Of a DNA stretch of 64,000 nt, positions 25,703-33,318 are shown in pieces. Position 1 is the stretch's first letter. Each line of letters begins with the position of its first letter. Made by a program: the position numbers and the translations under genes. This DNA is from Mucilaginibacter ginsenosidivorax (lineage in GTDB: Bacteria; Bacteroidota; Bacteroidia; Sphingobacteriales; Sphingobacteriaceae): assembly GCF_007971525.1 (NCBI RefSeq), contig NZ_CP042437.1, positions 3,968,001-4,032,000 on the forward strand. Direction: 5' to 3'. The notes under the pieces are model-generated. The model made no database searches, was not told the origin of the DNA, and saw nothing but the letters and a program-made list of their open reading frames with translations.

Positions 25703-25735
25703 GTAAGTTTGTACTTACGGTAAGCTATTGCTTAC
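25703..25735. promoter_or_regulatory. Tandem inverted-repeat operator of the ArsR operon
   Basis: Two 6-4-6 dyads one base apart: GTAAGTTTGTACTTAC (25703-25718) and GTAAGCTATTGCTTAC (25720-25735). They lie 10-43 bases upstream of the ArsR-type gene, with centres 17 bases apart. The shared GTAAG(T/C)-N4-(A/G)CTTAC consensus and position argue for autorepression by the ArsR protein. Confidence 0.7.
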
Positions 25736-25745
25736 CATTTTTAAT

Positions 25746-26057
25746 ATGATGAGCGCGAGCGAAAAAGCCTTTAATGCATTGGGTGATCCGACCCGGAGAT
25801 TAATCTTCGAAAAACTGCGCGACAGGCCGCTGGCCGTGGTTGATATTGCCGATGGCTTGCCTGTTAGCCGCCCGGCGGTATCGCAACACCTGAAGGTTTT
25901 AAAAGAAGCCAAACTGATAAACATCCATCAGCAGGGTGCCAAAAACATTTACCAAGTAAACAGGGAAGGTGTTTTGGCCATGCGCAACTACCTCGACAAA
26001 TTTTGGGACGATGCACTGGCAGCATTTAAACTGATTGCAGAACAAGAAAAACAATAG
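25746..26057 (+). CDS. ArsR-family winged-helix regulator
   Basis: 103 residues from the ATG at 25746; a second ATG follows at 25749. The ArsR-type winged helix is clear: FNALGDPTRRLIFEKLRDRP, then DIADGLPVSRPAVSQHLKVL as recognition region. No metal-binding cysteine motif (CxC) is present, so it is probably of the metal-independent group that precedes SRPBCC genes. First gene of a three-gene operon; one base separates its stop from the next ATG. A tandem operator lies just upstream. Confidence 0.9.
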   Translation: MMSASEKAFNALGDPTRRLIFEKLRDRPLAVVDIADGLPVSRPAVSQHLKVLKEAKLINIHQQGAKNIYQVNREGVLAMRNYLDKFWDDALAAFKLIAEQEKQ

Positions 26058-26058
26058 T

Positions 26059-26517
26059 ATGAATATCCTAAACTTAACATCCATTAAAAAAGAGCTAACG
26101 GTTGAGGCGTCGCAAGCCACAGCTTTTAAGGTTTTTACTCAAAAAATAGACCTGTGGTGGCCCAGAACACACCACATTGGCAGTACCCCCATGACCGAAA
26201 TGGTGCTGGAACCCAACTTAAACGGCCGCTGGTACTCCAGGCACGAAGATGGTGCCGAAGCCGAAGTTGGATACGTGCACACCTGGCAACCCAATGATTT
26301 ACTGGTGCTGATATGGCAAATTAACGGCGATTTTAAATTTGATCCTGCCCTTGTTACCGAAGTTGAGGTGCATTTTATAGCCGATGGCCCCAAATGTACC
26401 CGGATTAAATTTGAACATAAAAACCTGGACAGGCTGGCAGGCACCAAAGCTGTTGAAAGTATGGATCAGGGCTGGGGCCATATCATGGACCTGTACAAAC
26501 AAACTGCCGAACTATGA
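26059..26517 (+). CDS. SRPBCC-domain protein (AHSA1-like)
   Basis: 152 residues from the ATG at 26059, one base after the ArsR stop. The helix-grip START-like fold of the AHSA1/SRPBCC family is indicated by VEASQATAFKVFTQKIDLWW, MVLEPNLNGRWYSRHEDG and the C-terminal amphipathic helix SMDQGWGHIMDLYKQTAEL. Such proteins bind hydrophobic ligands and are routinely encoded next to ArsR regulators in soil bacteria; ligand unknown. It overlaps the next gene by 4 bases. Confidence 0.88.
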   Translation: MNILNLTSIKKELTVEASQATAFKVFTQKIDLWWPRTHHIGSTPMTEMVLEPNLNGRWYSRHEDGAEAEVGYVHTWQPNDLLVLIWQINGDFKFDPALVTEVEVHFIADGPKCTRIKFEHKNLDRLAGTKAVESMDQGWGHIMDLYKQTAEL

Positions 26518-26948
26518 CAGCCAAACTATTATTACGTATTGCAGCGATATTGATGTTGCTGCATACCCTTGGCCACACCATTGGCGCTATTACCTGGAAA
26601 GATGCGCCAAACCCTGCAGTGGGCCAGGTTATTAACGGCATGCAAAGCCAGCACTTTGATTTCATGGGCAGGTCGGTAACATTAGCCGGCTTTTTTGAGG
26701 GATACGGTTTTATTATGATAGGCGTATTGCCGCTGGTTGCTATTTTTTTATGGTTATTTGGCAGCCAAAGTGCCAATCCTTTAACCAAAAGCCTGTTGCC
26801 GGTGCTGGCAGTCTTTCTGCTGGTTATGGGCGTTATCGAGTATATTTATTTCTTTCCATTTGCAGCAGCATTTACATTTTTGGCCGGCCTGTGTTCGGTT
26901 ATTGCGCTGGTGGTTATAAAACGAGGGAAATCAACAATACAGGCATAA
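26514..26948 (+). CDS. Four-helix membrane protein of unknown function
   Basis: 144 residues overlapping the SRPBCC gene by 4 bases (ATGA). About four hydrophobic helices: IAAILMLLHTLGHTIGA, a segment near GYGFIMIGVLPLVAIFLWLF, LLPVLAVFLLVMGVIEYIYF and FTFLAGLCSVIALVVI. His17 and His21 fall in the first helix, and GAITWKDAP follows it. Conserved LIC_13387-like proteins have this layout. Last gene of the ArsR operon; function unknown. Confidence 0.75.
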   Translation: MTAKLLLRIAAILMLLHTLGHTIGAITWKDAPNPAVGQVINGMQSQHFDFMGRSVTLAGFFEGYGFIMIGVLPLVAIFLWLFGSQSANPLTKSLLPVLAVFLLVMGVIEYIYFFPFAAAFTFLAGLCSVIALVVIKRGKSTIQA

Positions 26949-26953
26949 ATTAG

Positions 26954-27030
26954 ACGCGGATTTCTTAGAATTGCGGCAATTATCTCCGGAGCCGTGACTT
27001 TTAATTCGTGAAATTCGAAGAAATCCGCGT
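26954..27030. repeat. Inverted repeat between convergent genes
   Basis: ACGCGGATTTCTT (26954-26966) and AAGAAATCCGCGT (27018-27030) are perfect 13-base arms around 51 bases. It sits between the ends of the ArsR operon and of azoR. The ACGCGGATTTC arm is a common dispersed repeat in this phylum; it may also work as a two-way terminator. Confidence 0.6.
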
Positions 27031-27044
27031 TTAATTAGTGTGTA

Positions 27045-27647
27045 TTAATTTAAATGGATACTGCTGATCCCTTTTTCAAGCGCAGTATCCTGTACACCCG
27101 GTATTGCAGAACCCTCTACCCTGAACACGGTAATGTCTGAGATGCCTATAAAGCTGAAAATATGTTTAAGATAAGGCTCTACAAAATCAAACGGTTTCAT
27201 GGGACCGTCGGAATAAATGCCTCCCGAAGCCATGGCAATATAAATTTTCTTTCCGTTAATTAACCCCGCCGCACCATTTTGATCGTATTTGAAGGTAACG
27301 CCCGATCTTACGATATGATCTATCCAGGCTTTTAAAGCAGAAGGAATCCCAAAATTATAAACCGGAGCGCCAATTACAATAATATCCGCTTCGCGGATCT
27401 CATCAATGGCATCGTCCGAATGTTTAGCGGCCAGGATGTTTTCTGGTGTGCGGCTTTGCGCCGGGGTAAAAAACGAAGCGATTTGCGCTTCTTCGAGGTG
27501 CGGAAATTGCTCGTTCACCAGGTTGTTTTCATGAACGATGCTGCCCGGGTATTTGCCAATTAACTGTTTGATAATGGCATTGCCTAATTGAATACTTAGT
27601 GACGCCGCGCCTCTCGGGCTCGAAATAATATGCAATATCTTTTTCAT
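27045..27647 (-). CDS. azoR: FMN-dependent NADH-azoreductase
   Basis: 200 residues, flavodoxin-like fold. FMN-binding SSPRGAASLSIQLGNAI is at residues 9-25, PVYNFGIPSALKAWIDHIVR near 95-114, and ASGGIYSDGP near 139-148. AzoR-type enzymes reduce quinones and azo compounds with NAD(P)H and protect against thiol and quinone stress. Divergent from an HxlR regulator across a strong inverted repeat, the standard arrangement for inducible control. Confidence 0.92.
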   Translation of the reverse strand: MKKILHIISSPRGAASLSIQLGNAIIKQLIGKYPGSIVHENNLVNEQFPHLEEAQIASFFTPAQSRTPENILAAKHSDDAIDEIREADIIVIGAPVYNFGIPSALKAWIDHIVRSGVTFKYDQNGAAGLINGKKIYIAMASGGIYSDGPMKPFDFVEPYLKHIFSFIGISDITVFRVEGSAIPGVQDTALEKGISSIHLN

Positions 27648-27704
27648 GTTTTTTTTTGTTTTAATGCCGCCAAATCTATTTACATTTGGTTATAAAATAT
27701 TAGT

Positions 27705-27740
27705 AGTATACAAAAGGTTAGTGCTATCCTTTTGTATACT
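27705..27740. promoter_or_regulatory. HxlR/azoR shared operator
   Basis: Perfect 13-base arms AGTATACAAAAGG (27705-27717) and CCTTTTGTATACT (27728-27740) with a 10-base spacer. It is centred in the 113-base gap between the divergent azoR and hxlR starts, ending 20 bases before the latter. The natural binder is the HxlR protein. Confidence 0.75.
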
Positions 27741-27760
27741 GAATTGAAAATCAAATTATT

Positions 27761-28114
27761 ATGGATAATAAAGCAGGCCTGTCTCCGGAGTGTAACGCGG
27801 TACTTACGCCCATTGGCGATGCGTTGTATGTAATTGGCGGTAAATGGAAACTGAGGGTGATTGCCGCGTTAAGGGATGGGGGAAAGCGTTTTAACGAGAT
27901 ACAGCGCAGCGTTGACGGGATTTCGGCCAGGGTATTATCTGCCGAGTTAAAGGAATTGGAACTAAATGGCTTTATATCAAGAACGGTGCATACCCAAACT
28001 CCGGTGGTAGTTGAGTACCGGGTAACCGAGTACGCCGATACATTGAGTGATATATTGCTTGCCCTATCTAAATGGGGCACTATGCATCGCGATAAGCTGC
28101 GAAGGGAGCGATAA
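27761..28114 (+). CDS. HxlR-family winged-helix regulator
   Basis: 117 residues. The HxlR core is complete: CNAVLTPIGDALYVIGGKWK, then FNEIQRSVDGISARVLSAEL, then ISRTVHTQTPVVVEYRVTEY. Cys12 is in the position used as redox or quinone sensor in related YodB/QorR-type proteins, which would suit control of a quinone reductase. Divergent from azoR with a shared dyad operator. Confidence 0.93.
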   Translation: MDNKAGLSPECNAVLTPIGDALYVIGGKWKLRVIAALRDGGKRFNEIQRSVDGISARVLSAELKELELNGFISRTVHTQTPVVVEYRVTEYADTLSDILLALSKWGTMHRDKLRRER

Positions 28115-28266
28115 ATGCTGTTTTTTACAGCATTCGCTGGTTATCACCCGCAATGGCGGTCTGTTTTCCAATTAATGAATATTACTATTTACTTATAGTT
28201 ATAAATAAATTTTGAAAATATATTTATAAATCGCACCTTTAAACATCTTTATACCTATAAATCAGC

Positions 28267-28815
28267 TTGAAAAAGATTGTTGCCCTTTTATTGCTAAGTA
28301 TTCACCTGCTAAATATTGGCGGTCAATTGGCATTGCATCAATACCTGGTTTATAAAACCAATAAATTTTACAACCAACAGGTGGGCAAGGGTTTGTATGA
28401 TGTTAAAGACCTTACTGAAATAGCCATCCCGGTTAATTTGCCCAATATTCATGATTGGAAACGGTTTGAAAATATAGCCGGGCAAATACAATTTGGTAAT
28501 ACCAATTACAACTACGTAAAAATGAAGGTTACACGTACGGCCATACACCTTATGTGCATTCCTAATTATGAAACTACACGCCCGGTTGATAAAAATGTGC
28601 TGAATGCCAAAGGGGTTAAAGATATTCCGGTACCACAAAAAGACCATGTGCCTTATGGCAAAACCATTATGCAGGACAACGTTAGTGTAGCCTTTGCGCA
28701 CATTGAGTTTTGCTGCCCTATAAAAAATATTCAAAAAAATATTGTACAACCCGTACAGCCACTGGTGCACTATCACCAGGATATTCCCGAGCAACCGCCT
28801 AAGGTTACCTGCTGA
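28267..28815 (+). CDS. Secreted hypothetical protein (TTG start)
   Basis: 182 residues. The start is TTG: the codon is followed at once by KKIVALLLLSIHLLNIGG, a good signal peptide, and no ATG lies near. The mature part has LALHQYLVYKTNKFYNQQVG, an IHLMCIPNYE stretch, and FAHIEFCCPIKN near the C-terminus. It ends with a proline-rich segment and a terminal Cys. I recognise no domain; it looks like a lineage-specific periplasmic protein. Monocistronic, with repeat-rich DNA downstream. Confidence 0.6.
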   Translation: MKKIVALLLLSIHLLNIGGQLALHQYLVYKTNKFYNQQVGKGLYDVKDLTEIAIPVNLPNIHDWKRFENIAGQIQFGNTNYNYVKMKVTRTAIHLMCIPNYETTRPVDKNVLNAKGVKDIPVPQKDHVPYGKTIMQDNVSVAFAHIEFCCPIKNIQKNIVQPVQPLVHYHQDIPEQPPKVTC

Positions 28816-28945
28816 TTTCTTAATGCCTAACTCGTTAAGGATACCATTAACTACTATTGTTATGTTATGTTTTCAGGTGTGTTTACGCCCGCGCTAAGTT
28901 GTAAAATTTTGCAAACTATAAAGGGCAGAATGGCACGCAGGCGAA

Positions 28946-28978
28946 AGACTTACGAAGTTTTTAAAACTTCGTAAGTCT
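28946..28978. repeat. 33-base perfect palindrome with AGTTTTTAAAACTT core
   Basis: Two 16-base arms (AGACTTACGAAGTTTT and its complement) around one central T. It shares the central AAGTTTTTAAAACTT block and the flanking GACTT/AAGTC with the hairpin at 10312-10358, though the GC flanks differ. Confidence 0.8.
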
Positions 28979-28990
28979 GAAAGTTTCCAA

Positions 28991-29080
28991 CCTGTCATCC
29001 TGAGGTACGAAGGATCTATTCGCGAACTTTTCTATCGGTCACGCTCAGCTGATAGATCCTTCGTACCTCAGGATGACAGG
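28991..29080. repeat. 90-base inverted repeat with 29-base perfect arms
   Basis: Arms at 28991-29019 and 29052-29080 are perfect complements starting CCTGTCATCCTGAGGTACGA. The sequence GAGGTACGAAG also occurs in the elements at 38397 and 61087, so this may be a relative of that family. Confidence 0.8.
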
Positions 29081-29285
29081 AAAATTGGATACCTCATAGG
29101 AAACATTTCTGGTTTCTACACAGCACTCAAAATGCGTAGTTAATAGTATCTCATCCGGATTGGCATCCTGTTTGGCCGTGGCTTTGCCCGCCCAGACTTT
29201 TACCAGCATATATCAATACTTTATTTATTAAAAAGCAGGTGTTTGAAATAATATCGCTTTTAAGATAATATCATATTAGCCCAAA

Positions 29286-31523
29286 ATGAAAATAAAAATA
29301 GCCGCAGCCCTAACGCTCATTGTAGCAATAGGCTTTACCATAATAGCATCAAGTCCAAAATCATCGCACCAGGAAATGATTGAGTTGCTACAGCAATTGA
29401 ATAAAAAAAACAACGACATGGCAAACCCGTTTAACCCCGAAGTAAAGATCGCCTATTGCGATTCGTTGGTTAAAATACCGCCTAACGACCAGGACTCCCG
29501 GCTTTTGTCGGTCCAGGCATCGCTATTGATTATGGCCGGGCAGGAAGAAAAGGCGGTAAGCATTTATGAAAATATAATAAACAGACTGGAGTTTATGCCA
29601 TCAGACCGCCTGTTGTCTGATGTGGGCATTGCATATATGCGCCTTGGCGAACGCAGCAATTGCATGCTTAACCATACCGGTTCGTCGTGCATTTTTCCCA
29701 TCAAAAATGATGGTGTACACAAACTTCAAACCGGATCAAGGAAAGCTATCCAGGTTTATAAAACTATTTTAAAGGTACATCCGGATGATATGGAATCAAG
29801 GTGGTTGCTTAACATTGCCTACATGACATTGGGCGAGTACCCGCAAAATGTTCCAAAAAATGTTTTGATTCCCGGTTTGAATGCCGACAGTGTTGCCGGA
29901 CAAAAACCATTTAAAGATATTGCAAAAAGCCTGGGCCTAAATGTTAACGGCAGGGCAGGAGGGGTTGCTGTTGATGATTTTAACAACGATGGCTACCTGG
30001 ATATCGTCACATCGGCCTGGGATTTGAGCGACCCGATGCACTATTTTGAAAACAATAAGGACGGTACATTTACCGATCGTACAGAGTACAGCGGCCTTAA
30101 GGGGGTAACCGGGGGGCTTAATATTCAGCAAACCGACTATAATAACGATGGCAATATCGACCTTTTTGTATTAAGAGGCGCGTGGCTTACCAAAGGCTAT
30201 GGCAATCAGCCCAGCTCGTTGCTGCGTAATAATGGTGATGGTACTTTTACCGACGTAACAATACCAAGCGGCCTGTTATATTTCCATCCAACCCAAACAG
30301 CCACCTGGGCCGATTTTAATAACGACGGATGGCTGGATGTTTTTGTTGGTACCGAGACCTCGACACAGGATATGGACGGCAATTCATCAACATGTATGTT
30401 GTACATTAATAATCACGATGGTACATTCACCAACGTTACCAAAGAAGCGCACTGCGATGTTATGTCATTTGTAAAAGGCGTAACATCTGCCGATTATGAT
30501 AACGACGGTTATCCGGATATCTTTATTTCGACCATGACCGGCAGTAAATACCTGCTCAGGAACAAAGGCATTAAAGGCGGCAAGGTTGATTTTGAAGATG
30601 TAACCCAAAAAGCGGGCTTTGCTCAAAATAAAGAACGAACCTTTACTACCTGGTTTTACGATTATGACAATGATGGCTGGCAGGATGTGCTGGTGAGCGA
30701 TTATAGCTTTAACCGCCCGCTGGCCTATTACAGCGCTGCGGCAGCTTTAGGTAAAGCCATCCCTGATGCCGGCAACGTATTTTTGTACCACAACAACCAC
30801 AATGGCACTTTTACCAATGTAACCCACCAGGTTGGTTTAGATAAAGTGGTTTATAGTATGGGAGGCAACTTTGGCGATATTGATAATGATGGCTACCTGG
30901 ATATGTATTTTGGAACCGGTAATCCCGATTTTCGGTCGCTGGTGCCTAATAAAATGTTCAGAAATGATGGCGGGAAAAAATTTATTGACATCACCACCTC
31001 ATCGCGCCTGGGCAATTTGCAAAAGGGGCATGGTATTGCCTTTGCCGATTTAAGAAATACCGGCAACCAGGATATATTTGCCCAAATGGGGGGCGCTTAC
31101 ATCGGCGATTCGTACACCAGCTCGTTATACCTTAACCCGCGCAGTAACAATAATAACTGGATAAGCTTGAAACTCGATGGTGTAAAGGCCAATAAGGCAG
31201 CTATAGGGAGCCACATTAAACTAACATTTACCGAAAACGGTGTAAAAAGAAGTGTTTATAAAGATGTAAACTCCGGCGGAAGCTTTGGATCATCGCCATT
31301 ACGCCAGGAAATTGGCATAGGGCAGGCAAAAGTAATTGACGATATTGAAATAAAATGGGCCGGCAGCGGTACGGTTCAGCATTTTACAAACGTATCGCCT
31401 AACCAGTTTTTGAGGATAACAGAAGGCGTAGATCAATATAAAGTAACACAATTGGCTAAATTAACTTTTATTGATAAACAGGATATGACAATGTGTATGC
31501 CTATGGCGGCAAAAACAAATTAA
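29286..31523 (+). CDS. CRTAC1-like secreted protein with FG-GAP/VCBS repeats and ASPIC/UnbV domain
   Basis: 745 residues. N-terminal signal/anchor (IKIAAALTLIVAIGFTIIAS), then a TPR-like part (about 60-190; QEEKAVSIYENIIN, SRKAIQVYKTILKVHPDD). Seven FG-GAP/VCBS repeats follow with calcium-type loops, such as DDFNNDGYLDIV, DYNNDGNIDLF, DFNNDGWLDVFV, DYDNDGYPDIFI and DIDNDGYLDMYF. The C-terminal ASPIC/UnbV domain has AAIGSHIKLTF and DIEIKWAGSG. These proteins form beta-propellers outside the cytoplasm; many are predicted adhesion or polymer-binding proteins. No partner gene adjoins; role unknown. Confidence 0.85.
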   Translation: MKIKIAAALTLIVAIGFTIIASSPKSSHQEMIELLQQLNKKNNDMANPFNPEVKIAYCDSLVKIPPNDQDSRLLSVQASLLIMAGQEEKAVSIYENIINRLEFMPSDRLLSDVGIAYMRLGERSNCMLNHTGSSCIFPIKNDGVHKLQTGSRKAIQVYKTILKVHPDDMESRWLLNIAYMTLGEYPQNVPKNVLIPGLNADSVAGQKPFKDIAKSLGLNVNGRAGGVAVDDFNNDGYLDIVTSAWDLSDPMHYFENNKDGTFTDRTEYSGLKGVTGGLNIQQTDYNNDGNIDLFVLRGAWLTKGYGNQPSSLLRNNGDGTFTDVTIPSGLLYFHPTQTATWADFNNDGWLDVFVGTETSTQDMDGNSSTCMLYINNHDGTFTNVTKEAHCDVMSFVKGVTSADYDNDGYPDIFISTMTGSKYLLRNKGIKGGKVDFEDVTQKAGFAQNKERTFTTWFYDYDNDGWQDVLVSDYSFNRPLAYYSAAAALGKAIPDAGNVFLYHNNHNGTFTNVTHQVGLDKVVYSMGGNFGDIDNDGYLDMYFGTGNPDFRSLVPNKMFRNDGGKKFIDITTSSRLGNLQKGHGIAFADLRNTGNQDIFAQMGGAYIGDSYTSSLYLNPRSNNNNWISLKLDGVKANKAAIGSHIKLTFTENGVKRSVYKDVNSGGSFGSSPLRQEIGIGQAKVIDDIEIKWAGSGTVQHFTNVSPNQFLRITEGVDQYKVTQLAKLTFIDKQDMTMCMPMAAKTN

Positions 31524-31627
31524 GTTGTAAGTTTGTAATTATAAATGTGTTGGCAGCTTATCTGTTTTTCAATAAAACCAACTACATTTATTTAAAATAA
31601 CGGACAATCTTAAATCAAACCTAAAAG

Positions 31628-32002
31628 ATGAAAAAATTAATTTTATTATGCTGCCTGTTTATCGGATTAACAACAGCAAGCTTTGCCCAGATGGCAGCCG
31701 GCAGCAAACCGGAAGAAAAAGCGATGGAATTGCAAAAAAAGTTAAAACTTACTGATCCGCAATGCAAAAAAGTTGCTGCAATTTATACTGAGTCATCGGC
31801 CAAGTTTGACAAAATTAAAACTGAGACTAAAGGCGATAATACCAAAATGCTGGTTGCTATTGAGCCTTTGCGTACAGCAACAATAAAAAAAATTAAAGCT
31901 GTTTTAACCCCTGCTCAAAAATTAAAATATGATGAGCTGGTAAAAAGCTCAAAAGCTGCAGGTGGCACAGGCTGGAGCGACGGCTGGAGCGCAAGCAAAT
32001 AA
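31628..32002 (+). CDS. Small secreted Spy/CpxP-like helical protein
   Basis: 124 residues with signal peptide (MKKLILLCCLFIGLTTASFA, mature from QMAAG). The rest is helical, with ELQKKLKLTDPQCKKVAAIY, MLVAIEPLRTATIKKIKAVL and LTPAQKLKYDELV. The LTxxQ repeated twice is the mark of Spy/CpxP-like or LTXXQ proteins, periplasmic chaperones or stress sensors. A good terminator follows. Function inferred from motif only. Confidence 0.7.
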   Translation: MKKLILLCCLFIGLTTASFAQMAAGSKPEEKAMELQKKLKLTDPQCKKVAAIYTESSAKFDKIKTETKGDNTKMLVAIEPLRTATIKKIKAVLTPAQKLKYDELVKSSKAAGGTGWSDGWSASK

Positions 32003-32033
32003 TAAACATTTAAAGCCTGATAAAGGTGATAAT

Positions 32034-32068
32034 AAAAGGGCTGCCTCAAAAAGGACGGCCCTTTTTTT
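32034..32068 (+). terminator. Rho-independent terminator
   Basis: AAAAGGGCTGCC, a short loop, GGACGGCCC and a run of seven or more T. Placed 32 bases after the Spy-like gene. Confidence 0.85.
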
Positions 32069-32201
32069 GGGGTCTGTCCGAACAACAGGGAGCGAAGCTT
32101 TTATCGGGTTGAGCGCTTTGATTTAGTAATTATGGCGGGGTTATATTATTGATTAACAACTAAATAACAGCCGATCATGTACAATCACAAATATTACATA
32201 G

Positions 32202-32768
32202 ATGATGAGCGGCACATGTAAAATAACCATACATATGGTTTCAAGTCTTGATGGTTATATAGCCAAAAAAGACAATAGCGTTTCATGGTTTGATACCGCT
32301 GATAGTTACGAGGATGGGGTAAATGGTACCGAACAGGATGCAGCTGAATTCCTTAAAACGATAGACTGCTACATCATGGGGTCACGTACGTATGAACACG
32401 CTTTGGAGCTTTCAAAATCATACGGGTGGGCTTACGGGGATGTGCCAACTATTGTACTAACCCACAGAAAACTGCCCGTTAGCCGGCAAAACATTGAAAC
32501 CTACTCGGGCGACCTGGACAAATTGGTGAACGAACGGCTAAAACCCAATTACAGCAATGTTTGGCTGGTAGGTGGCGCTAAACTTGCAAAAGATTTCATC
32601 CGCTTAAACTTAGCCGACGAAATAAGACAGTCAATTTTGCCCGTTATCCTGGGCGACGGCACTCCGTTTTTTGACCAGGTAGGGCAAGATCGTGCCTTGC
32701 ACCTAAAAAGCGTTACCGCCTACAAAAGCGGCATGGTAGAGCTATGTTACGAAGTGAAGAAACAATAG
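32202..32768 (+). CDS. Dihydrofolate-reductase-family protein (RibD C-terminal type)
   Basis: 188 residues; two ATG codons at 32202 and 32205 could start it. VSSLDGYIAKKDNSVSWFD near the N-terminus, IMGSRTYEHAL near 64 and VWLVGGAKLAKDFIRLNLAD near 123 fit the RibD-C/DHFR-like fold that binds NADPH. These stand-alone proteins are common and mostly uncharacterised; true folate reduction is unlikely. Monocistronic. Confidence 0.85.
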   Translation: MMSGTCKITIHMVSSLDGYIAKKDNSVSWFDTADSYEDGVNGTEQDAAEFLKTIDCYIMGSRTYEHALELSKSYGWAYGDVPTIVLTHRKLPVSRQNIETYSGDLDKLVNERLKPNYSNVWLVGGAKLAKDFIRLNLADEIRQSILPVILGDGTPFFDQVGQDRALHLKSVTAYKSGMVELCYEVKKQ

Positions 32769-33318
32769 CAGATGCTGGACTTTACAGGATGATGAAGACA
32801 TTAAAATCAGGGATGAAAATTAGGTAAGGCGGTTTTTCGTGGTTATATACTTAATCTTCTCCAAAAAGCTAAATTTTATGCAGATTCCCCTTTAACAATA
32901 AAAGTCCCCTTGCACTCGCTGCTTGGGGACTTTAAACCTAAACCTTATCACTATTTGCAGGCAAGAACGCCCGCAAAGTAGATTAACGTTTAAATTATTA
33001 AAAATCGTATGCATGCAGTAGCCTAATTGACATAAAAATGATAATTCTCATTAACGTATTTTCCAATAAATTAATTTTCAGTCATTTACGTTTTGCTGAA
33101 GATTGAATTATAGCTTCCAGCCAGGAGTTTAGGCGGAAGGGCGATTAAAACAGCCGTAAAATGGTAAATAATGGAGTATATTATCCTTAAATAAAGTAGC
33201 GGCGAACCATAAAAACAATAAGAGCAATTTTTACAGATAAGATGCGCCATTTTAAATACTATTTATTCATTGTATATTGGTACTTGTTTCTGTTGTTTTG
33301 CATGCCAGTTATAACACC
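32769..33318. other. Intergenic region before the GH13 gene
   Basis: 550 bases with no gene seen. At 32901-32933 a 9-bp perfect stem (AAAGTCCCC/GGGGACTTT, 15-base loop) may terminate the DHFR-like transcript. The remainder is A+T-rich, with no recognised riboswitch or RNA, and should contain the GH13 promoter. Confidence 0.5.
32901..32933 (+). terminator. Stem-loop, possible terminator
   Basis: AAAGTCCCC pairs perfectly with GGGGACTTT. It lies 132 bases past the DHFR-like stop. It is followed by AAACC, not a T-run, so function is uncertain; the flanking A's make it symmetrical. Confidence 0.45.

Larger units (their letters stand above)
28816..29285. other. Repeat-rich intergenic region
   Basis: About 470 bases with no gene. 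It carries two strong palindromes (28946-28978 and 28991-29080, listed separately) and then A+T-rich DNA likely to hold the promoter of the CRTAC1 gene. No RNA gene recognised. Confidence 0.5.
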
